Shown here: positions 25,198 to 34,359 of the stretch, piece by piece
Numbering within the stretch: position 1 is the stretch's first letter
How the letters are laid out: each line of letters begins with the position of its first letter
NCBI RefSeq assembly: GCF_013359865.1
Contig: NZ_JABMCE010000073.1
Location: forward strand, 1 to 64,000
From: Curtobacterium pusillum
GTDB taxonomy: Bacteria > Actinomycetota > Actinomycetes > Actinomycetales > Microbacteriaceae
Reading direction: 5' to 3'
DNA: 64,000 nucleotides
Position numbers and translations under genes: made by a program
Notes under the pieces: generated by a model
What the model was told of the DNA's origin: nothing
Seen by the model: only the letters and a program-made list of their open reading frames with translations
Database searches by the model: none

Positions 25198-26789
25198 TGT
25201 CCACCACCAGACGACTGTCCCCGATCCGGGTCTCCCTCGCGGTCGTGCTGACCGCCGCCGTCGCCGTCGCCGGGTACGCCGGGTTCGACCGCTGGCAGTC
25301 CGCCCAGGCCGCCGAGACCGAGAAGTCCTGGTTCGCCGCCTACACGGACGTGACCGCCACCCCGACGTTCGCGTTCGAGGACGTGAAGTCCGCCAAGGGC
25401 CGCGACGTCATGCTGTCCTTCGTCGTCGCCGACCACGACGACGCCTGCACCCCGACCTGGGGTTCCGCGTACTCGCTGCAGGGTGCGTCGGACACGCTCG
25501 ACCTCGATCGCCGCATCGCCCGCCTGCAGCAGCAGAAGGGCGAGGTCGGCGTCTCGTTCGGCGGGCTCGCGAACGACGAGCTCGCCACGACCTGCACGAA
25601 CGGCTCGGATCTGGCGAGCGCGTACGAGTCGGTCGTGAAGCGCTACGACGTCAGCACGGTCGACTACGACGTCGAGGGCGACGACCTGACGAACCACGAG
25701 GCGGGCCAGCGCCGCGCCGAGGCCGTCGCGAAGCTGCAGGAGGAGCGTCGGGCCGCCGGGCACCCGCTCGCCGTGTGGCTGACGCTGCCGGCCGCCCCGT
25801 CCGGACTGACCAGCGACGGCACCACCGCGGTGGCGCAGTTCCTCAAGGCCGGGGTCGACCTCGCCGGTGTGAACGCCATGACGATGGACTACGGGCAGGG
25901 CAAGGGCGCGAGCCAGAGCATGTACTCCGCCTCCGTCCAGACCCTGCAGGAGGTCCATCGCCAGCTCGGCGTCCTCTACAAGCGGGCCGGCACGCCGCTC
26001 GGCGACAGCACCCTCTGGCACAAGGTCGGCGCGACGCCGATGATCGGCCAGAACGACATCCAGGACGAGGTCTTCACCCTCGCCGACGCGAAGAAGCTCA
26101 ACGCGTGGGCGCGGGACCGCGGGCTCGGCCGGATGTCGATGTGGTCGCTCAACCGCGACACCACGTGCGGGTCGAACTACGTGAACCTCTCGACGGTGTC
26201 GAACTCCTGCTCCGGCGTGGACCAGGACGGCGTGCTCTACGCCGACGTGCTCGGCAAGGGCTTCACCGGCGGGATCGTCGCAGCCGCTTCGGACGTCACG
26301 AAGGCGGAGCCCTCCGCCACCGTGCAGCCGACGGACGACCCCTCGACCAGCCCGTACCCGGTGTGGAGCTCGGACGCCTCGTACCTCGAGGGCACGAAGA
26401 TCGTCTGGCACCGGAACGTCTACGAGGCGAAGTGGTGGACGTCCGGTGACCTGCCCGACGACCCGGTGCTGAGCGCGTACGAGACGCCGTGGCAGCTCGT
26501 CGGACCGGTGCTGAAGGGCGAGAAGCCGGTGAAGCAGGTCACGCTCCCGGCCGGGACCTACGACGCCTGGTCCGGCACGAAGCAGTACGACACGGGCGCG
26601 CGCGTCCTGTTCGACGGGATCCCGTACCAGTCGAAGTGGTGGAACACCGGCGAGAGCCCGGAGGCCTCCACCAGCGATCCGGATGGCTCGCCCTGGGTGA
26701 AGCTCAAGGACTCCGAGATCAAGCAGATCCTCGAGGACGTCGAGTCCGGCAAGGACGCGCCGACGGCTGACGCGACCCCGTCGTCCTGA
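25197..26789 (+). CDS. Secreted GH18 hydrolase with two CBM5/12-like modules
   Basis: A 530-residue protein. A signal peptide or anchor is at about 8-35 (RVSLAVVLTAAVAVAGYAG). Residues about 45-360 form a GH18 barrel; the catalytic strand reads STVDYDVEGDD, keeping the D-x-E pair but with Ser at the first Asp of the usual DGxDxDxE. VNAMTMDYG and MSMWSLNRD are typical late GH18 strands. Two short aromatic modules (about 378-425 and 455-510, each with a W-S-x, Y-E/Q-x-K-W-W pattern) resemble CBM5/12 chitin-binding domains. Coupled (TGATG) to the GT2 synthase upstream. Substrate is probably an N-acetylhexosamine polymer. Confidence 0.85.
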   Translation: MSTTRRLSPIRVSLAVVLTAAVAVAGYAGFDRWQSAQAAETEKSWFAAYTDVTATPTFAFEDVKSAKGRDVMLSFVVADHDDACTPTWGSAYSLQGASDTLDLDRRIARLQQQKGEVGVSFGGLANDELATTCTNGSDLASAYESVVKRYDVSTVDYDVEGDDLTNHEAGQRRAEAVAKLQEERRAAGHPLAVWLTLPAAPSGLTSDGTTAVAQFLKAGVDLAGVNAMTMDYGQGKGASQSMYSASVQTLQEVHRQLGVLYKRAGTPLGDSTLWHKVGATPMIGQNDIQDEVFTLADAKKLNAWARDRGLGRMSMWSLNRDTTCGSNYVNLSTVSNSCSGVDQDGVLYADVLGKGFTGGIVAAASDVTKAEPSATVQPTDDPSTSPYPVWSSDASYLEGTKIVWHRNVYEAKWWTSGDLPDDPVLSAYETPWQLVGPVLKGEKPVKQVTLPAGTYDAWSGTKQYDTGARVLFDGIPYQSKWWNTGESPEASTSDPDGSPWVKLKDSEIKQILEDVESGKDAPTADATPSS

Positions 26790-26806
26790 GTCGCGATCGT
26801 TCCTGC

Positions 26807-26847
26807 CTGGAGGCGCGGTGCCAGCTGGCACTGCGCCTCCGGTCCGT
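26807..26847. terminator. Hairpin terminator formed by a type A repeat
   Basis: 16-base arms GGAGGCGCGGTGCCAG (26809-26824) and CTGGCACTGCGCCTCC (26825-26840) pair with a single G-U position and no loop bases. A short T-rich stretch follows. It lies 18 bases after the GH18 stop, so it likely ends that transcript. Its core is the type A repeat. Confidence 0.6.
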
Positions 26848-26970
26848 TTCCCCCGCGTTTTGGGTACGTTCGCTGTGCGCGTTCCGACAAGTTCTCCACA
26901 GCCCCGTTCGGGGCTCCCGCGGAGTCACTCGTTTCCGATACGCTGGTGCGCCAAGAGGAGGAGGTCCACG

Positions 26971-27450
26971 ATGCCAGAACCAGTGGTCCCGCAGCCGGAC
27001 GGTCAGAAGACCCCTGAGCAGCGGCTGGTCGACACCACGCTGACCTTCAGCATGGACATGGGTGCGGCGCTGACGGCCGAGTCCGGTGTGTCCGCCGAAG
27101 AGCGCGAGGCGATCAACGCCCTGCCCTCCGGTTCCGCGCTGCTCGTGGTCCGTCGCGGTCCGAACGTCGGTGCTCGGTTCCTGCTCGACTCCGACGTCAC
27201 CACGGCGGGGCGTCACCCCGACGCGGACATCTTCCTGGACGACGTCACGGTGTCGCGCAAGCACGCCGAGTTCCTCCGCCACGGCACGAGCTTCAGCGTG
27301 AAGGACAACGGGTCGCTCAACGGCACGTACTTCGACGGCGTCCGCATCGACGAAGCTCTCCTCACCGACGGGTCCGAGGTGCAGGTCGGCAAGTTCCGCC
27401 TGACCTTCTACGCCTCCCGGGTCGACCTGGCGCGCCTGGCGAACGCGTAG
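26971..27450 (+). CDS. garA: FHA-domain protein of the GarA/OdhI type
   Basis: A 159-residue protein. The N-terminal segment has VDTTLTFSMDMG, in place of the phosphorylated ETTSVFR of mycobacterial GarA and corynebacterial OdhI. The FHA domain covers about 55-140: TTAGRHPDADIFLDD, VTVSRKHAEF and DNGSLNGTYFDG carry the phosphothreonine-binding Arg, Ser, His and Asn. In relatives the unphosphorylated protein inhibits 2-oxoglutarate dehydrogenase and is controlled by PknB/PknG-type kinases; a PASTA kinase is 13 kb away. ATG preceded by GAGGAGGAGG. The stop overlaps the GTG of ftsR. Confidence 0.85.
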   Translation: MPEPVVPQPDGQKTPEQRLVDTTLTFSMDMGAALTAESGVSAEEREAINALPSGSALLVVRRGPNVGARFLLDSDVTTAGRHPDADIFLDDVTVSRKHAEFLRHGTSFSVKDNGSLNGTYFDGVRIDEALLTDGSEVQVGKFRLTFYASRVDLARLANA

Positions 27451-28154
27451 TGGCCGCACGGTCCGCCGCGGCCCGGGCGGGGTCCGCGGTACCGGACCTG
27501 CTCACGATCGGGCAGGTCCTCGCACGCCTGAAGCCCGACTTCCCGGACCTGTCGAGTTCGAAGCTGCGCTTCCTCGAGGAACGCGAGCTCGTGACCCCGA
27601 TCCGCACCGCCAGCGGGTACCGGAAGTTCTCGGCGGCGGACGTCGAGCGGCTCCGCGTGATCCTCGGGCTGCAGCGCGACCACTACCTGCCGCTCAAGGT
27701 CATCAAGGACTACCTGGCCGACCTCGACGCCGGGCGCGACCCGGTGCTCCCCGGTGGTGGGGACGCGCCGAAGCCCTCGATCCTCGGGCGCGAGCGCCGC
27801 TACACCCGCGACGAGACCGTGCGTGCCGCCGGAGCGACGCCGATGCTCCTCGCCGACGCCGTCTCCGCATCGTTGCTGCCGGCCGCCGACACCTACGGCG
27901 AGGACGCCGTGGTGGTGCTCAGGGCGCTCGTCGAACTGCAGCGCACCGGCATCGAGCCACGGCACCTCCGCACCATGCGCAGCGTCGCCGAGCGAGAGGT
28001 CGGGCTCATCGAGTCGGCGCTCATGCCGGTCTCACGGCGCGGTGACGCCACGTCCCGGGCGAAGGCGACCGAGCTCGCGCGGGAGATCGCCGGCCACCTC
28101 GAGGTGATCCGGTCGAACCTCATCCGCACGGCGATCGGGCGTCTCGACGCATGA
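27450..28154 (+). CDS. ftsR: MerR-family regulator of the FtsR/Rv1828 type
   Basis: A 234-residue MerR-type protein. The winged helix runs from LTIGQVLARLKPDFPDLSSS (about 19-38) to the signature SGYRKFSAADVERLRVI. The linker and C-terminal part match the Rv1828/FtsR group, which in Corynebacterium activates ftsZ. The GTG start overlaps the garA stop (TAGTG), reproducing the mycobacterial Rv1827-Rv1828 order. A dyad just before ftsZ at 60990-61012 is a possible target. Confidence 0.82.
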   Translation: MAARSAAARAGSAVPDLLTIGQVLARLKPDFPDLSSSKLRFLEERELVTPIRTASGYRKFSAADVERLRVILGLQRDHYLPLKVIKDYLADLDAGRDPVLPGGGDAPKPSILGRERRYTRDETVRAAGATPMLLADAVSASLLPAADTYGEDAVVVLRALVELQRTGIEPRHLRTMRSVAEREVGLIESALMPVSRRGDATSRAKATELAREIAGHLEVIRSNLIRTAIGRLDA

Positions 28155-28292
28155 CGCGCGTCCTGGCTCATCCGGCCTCCAGTGCTGGTGCGTGTCGGTC
28201 GGTGGGGCGTATCCTCGACACGCCGGACGCGCCGAGTCGGATGTCCCGCGCCGGAGCGGTTCGAGTCGCTACCGTGGACCTCGGAACAACTC

Positions 28293-28307
28293 TCAACCCA
28301 TTGTTGA
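28293..28307. promoter_or_regulatory. Candidate MerR operator
   Basis: A TCAAC-N5-GTTGA inverted repeat lies 41 bases before the start of the second MerR gene, with GAAC/GTTC sequences on either side. Position and symmetry fit autoregulation by that MerR protein. Confidence 0.35.
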
Positions 28308-28347
28308 ATGTTCGGATGAGAGCTCGATCGTCGTGGAAGGCAGCCTG

Positions 28348-28908
28348 ATGAGTGGGAACGACACCCCCGGCACCGAGTCGGAGATGACCCGGTACGACCT
28401 CGGGTTGCTCTTCACCGACGGCCTGCCCGAGCACGACGAGCAGAACGGGTACCGCGGCACCGTCGCCGCTCGTGCGGCCGGCATCTCCTACCGGCAGCTC
28501 GACTACTGGGCCCGTACCGAACTCGTCGAGCCGACGATCCGCGGGGCCGCGGGCTCCGGGTCGCAGCGGCTGTACGGGTTCCGCGACATCCTCGTGCTCA
28601 AGCTCGTGAAGCGACTGCTCGACACGGGCATCTCCCTGCAGCAGATCCGCACGGCCGTGAACCAGCTCCGCGAGTCGGGCGTGTCGGACCTGGCGCAGAC
28701 GACGCTGATGTCGGACGGCGCCTCGGTGTACCTGTGCACCTCCGACGACGAGGTCATCGACCTGGTCTCCCGCGGGCAGGGTGTGTTCGGCATCGCCGTG
28801 GGCAAGGTCCTGCGCGAGGTCGAGAGCTCCCTGGTCGAACTCGACGCGACGCCGGCGGCCGACCCTTCCGACGAGCTCGCCGCGCGCCGCGCTTCCCGCG
28901 CGTCCTGA
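28348..28908 (+). CDS. MerR-family regulator of the Rv1830 (ResR/McdR) type
   Basis: A 186-residue MerR-type regulator. It has the helix-turn-helix AAGISYRQLDYWARTELVEP (about 42-61), the wing RLYGFRDILVLKLVKRLLD, and a C-terminal part with VYLCTSDDEVIDLVSRGQGVFG that matches the Rv1830 group. In mycobacteria these proteins affect cell division and antibiotic recovery. The garA-ftsR-(Rv1829)-Rv1830 neighbourhood is kept here except that the BFN-domain gene (Rv1829) is missing. Start ATG with GGAAGG upstream. Confidence 0.83.
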   Translation: MSGNDTPGTESEMTRYDLGLLFTDGLPEHDEQNGYRGTVAARAAGISYRQLDYWARTELVEPTIRGAAGSGSQRLYGFRDILVLKLVKRLLDTGISLQQIRTAVNQLRESGVSDLAQTTLMSDGASVYLCTSDDEVIDLVSRGQGVFGIAVGKVLREVESSLVELDATPAADPSDELAARRASRAS

Positions 28909-28959
28909 CGCCGGCGCGTCCCACGCTCAGTCGCCGGCGCGTCCTGCGCTCCCTCGAGC

Positions 28960-29069
28960 GGTCACGACATGCCGCAGGCGGGCCGCGGACCGGTCACGAA
29001 CTGTCGGCCCGAGCGCCGGGAGCCGACCGAACGTGACCGCCCGGCGAACCTGAGCGGGGTGTCGTGACC
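28960..29069. repeat. 110-bp palindromic element, copy 1
   Basis: Ends GGTCACGACA (28960-28969) and TGTCGTGACC (29060-29069) are a perfect 10-bp inverted repeat. Inside is a second pair, GGTCACG and CGTGACC. A copy of identical length with roughly eight differences is at 29205-29314. A type A G-half (29105-29119) lies between the copies. No gene is seen in the whole 28909-29324 gap. Confidence 0.85.
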
Positions 29070-29204
29070 AGTGGCGCGGGGGTCACCGGCGGGGCGGTGT
29101 CGAGCCGCGCCTCCCGTCCGCGTGAGGCGCGAGCGTCCGGCGGGCGTGCCACACGCCGGGGTGCGTCAAGCTCACCTGCGCCCGGTGTGGGTCCACTCAC
29201 GAGC

Positions 29205-29314
29205 GGTCAGGACATGCCGCAGGCGGGCCGCCGCGCGGTCACGAACTGTCGGCCCGAGCGCCGCGACCCGACCGAACGTGACCGCTCGGCGAACCTGAGC
29301 GGGGTGTCGTGACC
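29205..29314. repeat. 110-bp palindromic element, copy 2
   Basis: Same ends and internal arms as the copy at 28960-29069, in the same orientation, with one mismatch in the left end (GGTCAGGACA). It ends 11 bases before the stop codon of the convergent ParA-like gene, so it may serve as its terminator. Confidence 0.85.
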
Positions 29315-29324
29315 AGCCGGTGCG

Positions 29325-30137
29325 CTACGCGGCGCCGCCCTCGGCGTACGGGCCGATCTTGCCCGTGCGCATGATCCGCTCGAGCAGCTGGTCGAAGTTC
29401 CGCGCCATCTCCTGCGCCGACTCCCCGGGCCACACGTGCAGGGGCTTCGCGGCACCCTGCGCCTGCTGCAGCGACGTGCGCTCGGGCAGCTGCGGGGACA
29501 GCACGAGCGGGCCGAACATGTCCCGGAGCTCCTTGATGCGGAACTGGTGCTCCAGCGACTGCACGCGAGCCCGGTTCACGATGATGCCGAGCGGCTGCAG
29601 ACGGGGGGAGAGGCCTCGGCGGATCTCCTCGATCGCACGGAGGGCACGGTCGGCGGCGGCCACGGAGAACAGCCCCGGCTCGGTGACGACGGTCACCCGG
29701 TCGGACGCGGCCCAGGCGGTGCGGGTGAGGGCGTTGAGCGACGGAGCGCAGTCGATCAGGACGAGCTCGTAGTCCTGCTCGACGTTGGCCAGGGCCTCTT
29801 CGAGCTTCCAGATGTCGCGGATGGACGGGTGCGGCCCGTCGAAGTTGATGGCCGAGGGCGAGCCGACCATGACGTCGATCTTGCCCTGCGAGCCCTTCGT
29901 CCAGCCGGACGGGGCGATCGCCTGGCGGACGATCTTCTCCTTCGGGTTCTCGAGCACGTCGGCGACGTTGAGGTGTCCGGAGATGTTGATGTCGAGCCCG
30001 GTCGACACGTCGGACTGCGGGTCGAGATCCACCACCAGCGTGCGCAGTCCCTTGGCGAACGCGGCCGAAGTCAGGCCGAGCGTCACCGTCGTCTTGCCGA
30101 CACCACCCTTGAGGGAGCTCACGCTGAGTACATGCAC
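29325..30137 (-). CDS. ParA/MinD-family ATPase
   Basis: A 270-residue deviant-Walker ATPase. The signature KGGVGKTTVTLG is at residues 10-21, DLDPQSDVSTGLD carries the switch I/Walker A' region, and LVLIDCAPSLNALT is Walker B. Such proteins position chromosomes, plasmids or protein complexes on the nucleoid or membrane. No parB or parS-like partner lies beside it, so the cargo is unknown. The GTG at 30137 is chosen because TAACGT stands 8 bases before it, a leaderless-type arrangement. Divergent from pyc across 60 bp. Confidence 0.85.
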   Translation of the reverse strand: MHVLSVSSLKGGVGKTTVTLGLTSAAFAKGLRTLVVDLDPQSDVSTGLDINISGHLNVADVLENPKEKIVRQAIAPSGWTKGSQGKIDVMVGSPSAINFDGPHPSIRDIWKLEEALANVEQDYELVLIDCAPSLNALTRTAWAASDRVTVVTEPGLFSVAAADRALRAIEEIRRGLSPRLQPLGIIVNRARVQSLEHQFRIKELRDMFGPLVLSPQLPERTSLQQAQGAAKPLHVWPGESAQEMARNFDQLLERIMRTGKIGPYAEGGAA

Positions 30138-30197
30138 GGTGAGCAACGTTACCGCCAGTAGGGTTGTCTCACCTCAACCCGGGCTGAAAGGGACCTC

Positions 30198-33100
30198 GTG
30201 TTCAGCAAGATCCTGGTCGCCAATCGTGGCGAGATCGCCATCCGTGCATTCCGTGCTGCGTACGAGCTGGGGGCGAAGACCGTCGCCGTCTACCCGTACG
30301 AGGACCGCAACTCCCTGCACCGTCTGAAAGCGGACGAGGCCTACCTGATCGGGGAACGCGGGCACCCGGTCCGCGCGTACCTCGACGTGTCGGAGATCGT
30401 CCGCGTGGCGCAGGAGTCCGGCGCGGACGCGATCTACCCGGGGTACGGCTTCCTGTCCGAGAACCCGGAGCTGGCCGCCGCTGCCGCCGCTGCCGGGATC
30501 ACCTTCATCGGCCCCGGCGAGCACGTGCTGGAGATGGCGGGCAACAAGGTCACCGCGAAGGAGCACGCGATCGCGGCCGGTGTCCCGGTCCTCGCGAGCA
30601 CCCCGGCGAGCCGGGACATCGAGGAACTCCTCGCCGGCGCCGACGCGATCGGCTTCCCGGTGTTCGCGAAGGCCGTCGCCGGTGGTGGCGGTCGTGGCAT
30701 GCGCCGGGTGGAGACGAAGCCCGAGCTGCGCGCCGCCCTCGAAGAGGCGATGCGTGAGGCCGACAGCGCCTTCGGGGACCCGACGATGTTCCTCGAGCAG
30801 GCGGTCATCCGTCCGCGGCACATCGAGGTGCAGATCCTCGCCGACGCCACGGGCACGGATGAGGGAACGATCCACCTGTTCGAGCGCGACTGCTCGGTGC
30901 AGCGACGGAACCAGAAGGTCGTCGAGATCGCCCCGGCGCCGAACCTCGACCCGGCCATCGCGGCGGCGCTCCACCGGGACGCCGTGGCCTTCGCCCGTTC
31001 GATCGGGTACGTGAACGCCGGCACGGTGGAGTTCCTGCTCGACACCGAGGGGGAGCGCAAGGGCCAGCACGTCTTCATCGAGATGAACCCGCGCATCCAG
31101 GTCGAGCACACGGTCACCGAAGAGGTCACGGACGTCGACCTCGTCCAGTCGCAGATGCGCATCGCCGCCGGGCAGACCCTCGGCGACCTCGGGCTGACGC
31201 AGGACACCGTGAGCGTCCACGGCGCCGCACTGCAGACCCGCATCACGACCGAGGACCCGACGCAGGGCTTCCGTCCGGACACCGGCCGCATCACGACCTA
31301 CCGCAGCCCCGGTGGCGCGGGCGTGCGCCTCGACGGCGGCACCGTGGCCACGGGCGCGCAGATCAGCCCGCACTTCGACTCGATGCTCGCGAAGATGACC
31401 TGCCGCGGGCGGGACTTCCCGGCAGCGGTCGCCCGTGCCAAGCGCGCTCTCGCGGAGTTCCGCATCCGCGGTGTGAGCACGAACATCCCGTTCCTGCAGG
31501 CGGTGCTCGAGGACCCGGACTTCGACCGCGGCGACATCTCGACGAAGTTCATCGAGGAGCGTCCGCAGCTGTTCGGCGGCCACGTCTCGAAGGACCGCGG
31601 CACGAAGGTGCTCAACTGGCTCGCCGACGTCACGGTGAACAAGCCGAACGGCGAGCGGCGGCCGCAGACGGTCGAGCCGAGCGACAAGCTCCCGGCGGTC
31701 GACCTCAGCGGCCCGCTGCCGTTCGGTCAGCGCGACCGGCTGCGCGAGATCGGTCCGGCCGAGTGGGCGAAGGCCCTCCGTGAGCAGACCGAGCTCGCCG
31801 TCACCGAGACGACGATGCGCGACGCCCACCAGTCGCTGCTCGCCACCCGCGTCCGCACGAAGGACCTCGTCGCCGTCGCTCCGCACGTCGCCCGGCTCAC
31901 CCCGCAGCTGCTCAGCATGGAGGCCTGGGGCGGTGCCACGTACGACGTCGCGCTCCGGTTCCTCGGCGAGGACCCGTGGGAGCGCCTGGCGTCGCTGCGC
32001 GAGGCGATGCCGAACATCCCGATCCAGATGCTGCTGCGCGGCCGCAACACGGTCGGCTACACGCCGTACCCGACCGAGGTGACGGACGCGTTCGTCGCCG
32101 AGGCCGCCGCCACGGGCGTCGACGTCTTCCGCGTGTTCGACGCGCTCAACGACGTCAGCCAGCTGCGTCCGGCCCTGGAGGCGGTGCTCGCGACCGACAC
32201 GGCCGTCGCCGAGGCGGCGCTCTGCTACACGGCCGACCTCCTCGATCCGTCGGAGGACCTCTACACGCTGGACTACTACCTCCGCCTCGCGGAGCAGATG
32301 GTCGAGGCCGGCGCGCACGTCATCGGCATCAAGGACATGGCCGGGCTCCTCCGCGCCGGAGCGGCCGAGAAGCTCGTGACCGCGCTGCGGGAGCGCTTCG
32401 ACCAGCCCGTGCACGTGCACACCCACGACACCGCCGGCGGTCAGCTCGCGACGCTCCTCGCGGCGGCCCGGGCCGGCGCGGACGCGGTCGACGTCGCGGC
32501 GGCACCGATGGCCGGCACGACGAGCCAGCCGAGCATGTCCGCGCTCGTCGCCGCCCTGGCGCACACCGAGCGCGACACCGGCCTCTCGCTGAGCGCCGTC
32601 GGCGACCTCGAGCCCTACTGGGAGGCCGTCCGACGTGCGTACGCGCCGTTCGAGTCCGGGCTGCCGGGGCCGACAGGTCGCGTGTACAAGCACGAGATCC
32701 CGGGCGGGCAGCTGTCGAACCTCCGCCAGCAGGCCATCGCGCTCGGCCTCGGCGACCGGTTCGAGCAGGTGGAGGACTGGTACGCCGAGGCGAACCGGAT
32801 CCTCGGCCGCCCGACGAAGGTCACGCCGTCCTCGAAGGTCGTCGGCGACCTCGCCCTGCAGCTCGCAGCGGTCGACGCCGACCCCGTCGACTTCGAGCAG
32901 AACCCGCAGAAGTACGACATCCCGGACTCCGTCGTCGGCTTCATGGCGGGCGAGCTCGGCGACCTGCCCGGCGGCTGGCCGGAACCCTTCCGGTCGAAGG
33001 TGCTCGCGGGCCGTGACGTCACGCCGACGATCACGCCCGTGCCCGAAGCCGAGCGCGAGCACCTGACCAAGAACGGTCCCGAGCGGCGGAACGCGCTGAA

Positions 33101-33608
33101 CCGGCTGCTGTTCGCGCAGCCGACGCGACAGTTCGAGAGCGTCCGCGAGCAGTACGGCGACCTGTCCGTCGTGCCGACCGTCGACTACCTCTACGGCCTG
33201 CGCCCCGGGCAGGAGCACATCGTGCCGCTCGGGAAGGGCGTCAACCTGTTCGTCGGGCTCGAGGCGATCGGCGAGGCCGACGAGCGCGGCATCCGCACGG
33301 TCATGGCGACGATGAACGGGCAGCTCCGCCCGGTCTACGTCCGCGACCGCTCGATCGAGGTGGAGACGAAGGCCGCCGAGAAGGCGGACAAGTCCGACCC
33401 GAAGCACGTCGCGGCGCCGTTCTCCGGCGTCGTGACGCTCAAGGTCGCCGTCGGTGACGTCGTCGAGGCCGGGCAGGCCGTGGCGAGCATCGAGGCGATG
33501 AAGATGGAAGCGGCCATCACGGCGCCCGTCGCGGGCACCGTCGGCCGTCTCGCGATCCCGGCGACCCAGCAGGTGGACGCCGGCGACCTCCTGGTGGTGC
33601 TGCAGTAA
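30198..33608 (+). CDS. pyc: Pyruvate carboxylase
   Basis: A 1136-residue single-chain enzyme that makes oxaloacetate from pyruvate, ATP and bicarbonate. Biotin carboxylase covers about 1-450 (ATP-grasp loop [25 protein letters not shown]). Carboxyltransferase covers about 535-810 ([25 protein letters not shown] metal site), followed by the allosteric PYC/OADA part. The biotinyl domain is at the end with AMKM and the modified Lys at 1102. Full family length. Start GTG with GAAAGGGA upstream; TAGGGT at 30159-30164 is a probable -10. Confidence 0.97.
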   Translation: MFSKILVANRGEIAIRAFRAAYELGAKTVAVYPYEDRNSLHRLKADEAYLIGERGHPVRAYLDVSEIVRVAQESGADAIYPGYGFLSENPELAAAAAAAGITFIGPGEHVLEMAGNKVTAKEHAIAAGVPVLASTPASRDIEELLAGADAIGFPVFAKAVAGGGGRGMRRVETKPELRAALEEAMREADSAFGDPTMFLEQAVIRPRHIEVQILADATGTDEGTIHLFERDCSVQRRNQKVVEIAPAPNLDPAIAAALHRDAVAFARSIGYVNAGTVEFLLDTEGERKGQHVFIEMNPRIQVEHTVTEEVTDVDLVQSQMRIAAGQTLGDLGLTQDTVSVHGAALQTRITTEDPTQGFRPDTGRITTYRSPGGAGVRLDGGTVATGAQISPHFDSMLAKMTCRGRDFPAAVARAKRALAEFRIRGVSTNIPFLQAVLEDPDFDRGDISTKFIEERPQLFGGHVSKDRGTKVLNWLADVTVNKPNGERRPQTVEPSDKLPAVDLSGPLPFGQRDRLREIGPAEWAKALREQTELAVTETTMRDAHQSLLATRVRTKDLVAVAPHVARLTPQLLSMEAWGGATYDVALRFLGEDPWERLASLREAMPNIPIQMLLRGRNTVGYTPYPTEVTDAFVAEAAATGVDVFRVFDALNDVSQLRPALEAVLATDTAVAEAALCYTADLLDPSEDLYTLDYYLRLAEQMVEAGAHVIGIKDMAGLLRAGAAEKLVTALRERFDQPVHVHTHDTAGGQLATLLAAARAGADAVDVAAAPMAGTTSQPSMSALVAALAHTERDTGLSLSAVGDLEPYWEAVRRAYAPFESGLPGPTGRVYKHEIPGGQLSNLRQQAIALGLGDRFEQVEDWYAEANRILGRPTKVTPSSKVVGDLALQLAAVDADPVDFEQNPQKYDIPDSVVGFMAGELGDLPGGWPEPFRSKVLAGRDVTPTITPVPEAEREHLTKNGPERRNALNRLLFAQPTRQFESVREQYGDLSVVPTVDYLYGLRPGQEHIVPLGKGVNLFVGLEAIGEADERGIRTVMATMNGQLRPVYVRDRSIEVETKAAEKADKSDPKHVAAPFSGVVTLKVAVGDVVEAGQAVASIEAMKMEAAITAPVAGTVGRLAIPATQQVDAGDLLVVLQ

Positions 33609-33609
33609 C

Positions 33610-34113
33610 GTGACCGTCCGTCCCATCCGCCTGTTCGGCGACCCCGTGCTCCGTTCGCCGGCCGATCCCGTCCGTCCCGATGCGCTCGGGAGCCCCGGCA
33701 TCCGCGACCTCGTGCAGGACCTCGTCGACACCGTGAAGGAGCCGGGCCGTGCCGGTGTGGCCGCGCCGCAGATCGGCGTCGGGCTGCGCGCCTTCTCGTA
33801 CAACGTCGACGGTGAGGTCGGGTACGTCCTCAACCCCGAGATCGTCGAGGTCTCGGGGGAGCCGGAGCTCATGGACGAGGGCTGCCTCTCGGTCCCGGGG
33901 CTCTCGTACCCGACCAGGCGGTACCCGTACGCGAAGGTCCGCGGCGTCGACGTCGACGGCGCCGAGGTCGTCCTCGAGGGCACCGGGCTCATGGCCGAGG
34001 CGCTGCAGCACGAGGTGGACCACCTCGGCGGCACCGTGTACGTCATGACGCTCGACCCGGAGGTCCGGCGACAGGCGCTCCGGGACATCCGCTCGCAGGA
34101 CTGGTTCCACTGA
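33610..34113 (+). CDS. def: Peptide deformylase
   Basis: A 167-residue metalloenzyme that removes the formyl group from nascent proteins. The three motifs are present: [13 protein letters not shown] (GxGxAAxQ form, with Val for the second Gly), EGCLS (E90-C92) with the metal Cys, and QHEVDH (133-138) with the two metal His and catalytic Glu. GTG start one base after the pyc stop, so it is very likely cotranscribed with pyc. Confidence 0.95.
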   Translation: MTVRPIRLFGDPVLRSPADPVRPDALGSPGIRDLVQDLVDTVKEPGRAGVAAPQIGVGLRAFSYNVDGEVGYVLNPEIVEVSGEPELMDEGCLSVPGLSYPTRRYPYAKVRGVDVDGAEVVLEGTGLMAEALQHEVDHLGGTVYVMTLDPEVRRQALRDIRSQDWFH

Positions 34114-34230
34114 GGGCCCGGTTCGGATGACACCCCAACGCGGGATTGTCGCTTTGTCCTGACGAAGAGGTACCGTATCGGCGTCGGTCACCCAACCGGC
34201 ACCGTTTCCCACACTCCCAGGACACCCAGC

Positions 34231-34359
34231 ATGACCCCTCAGAACGACGAGCTCAGCTCGCACCGCACCCGCACCAACTTCCGTCCCGACGTCCCCGCCA
34301 CGACCGCTTCGACCGCTGTCCTCGACGCGTCGGACGCGCAGCAGACGCAGGAGGACTGA
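34231..34359 (+). CDS. Possible 42-residue peptide, function unknown
   Basis: ATG to TGA encoding a hydrophilic Thr/Ser/Asp-rich peptide (MTPQNDELSSHRTRTNF and on, ending QQTQED). AGGA lies about 10 bases before the ATG and the 117 bp upstream contain promoter-like sequence. There is no Cys, signal or known motif. It runs antisense to the extended 3' end of the acyl-CoA ligase gene, so at most one of the two readings is likely to matter here. Confidence 0.3.
   Translation: MTPQNDELSSHRTRTNFRPDVPATTASTAVLDASDAQQTQED

Noticed and set aside
28909-29324. Possible CRISPR-like spacing of repeats
   Set aside because: Only two 110-bp copies, internally palindromic, with a 135-bp interval; no short regular repeat-spacer units and no cas genes.
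29325-30137. Plasmid partition locus
   Set aside because: A ParA-type ATPase alone, next to pyc, without parB, parS-like sites or replication genes.
30174-34133. A 1319-codon open frame on the minus strand opposite pyc and def
   Set aside because: High-GC antisense shadow of pyc; composition is Arg/His/Asp-rich with no domain, and the plus strand is an unambiguous enzyme.
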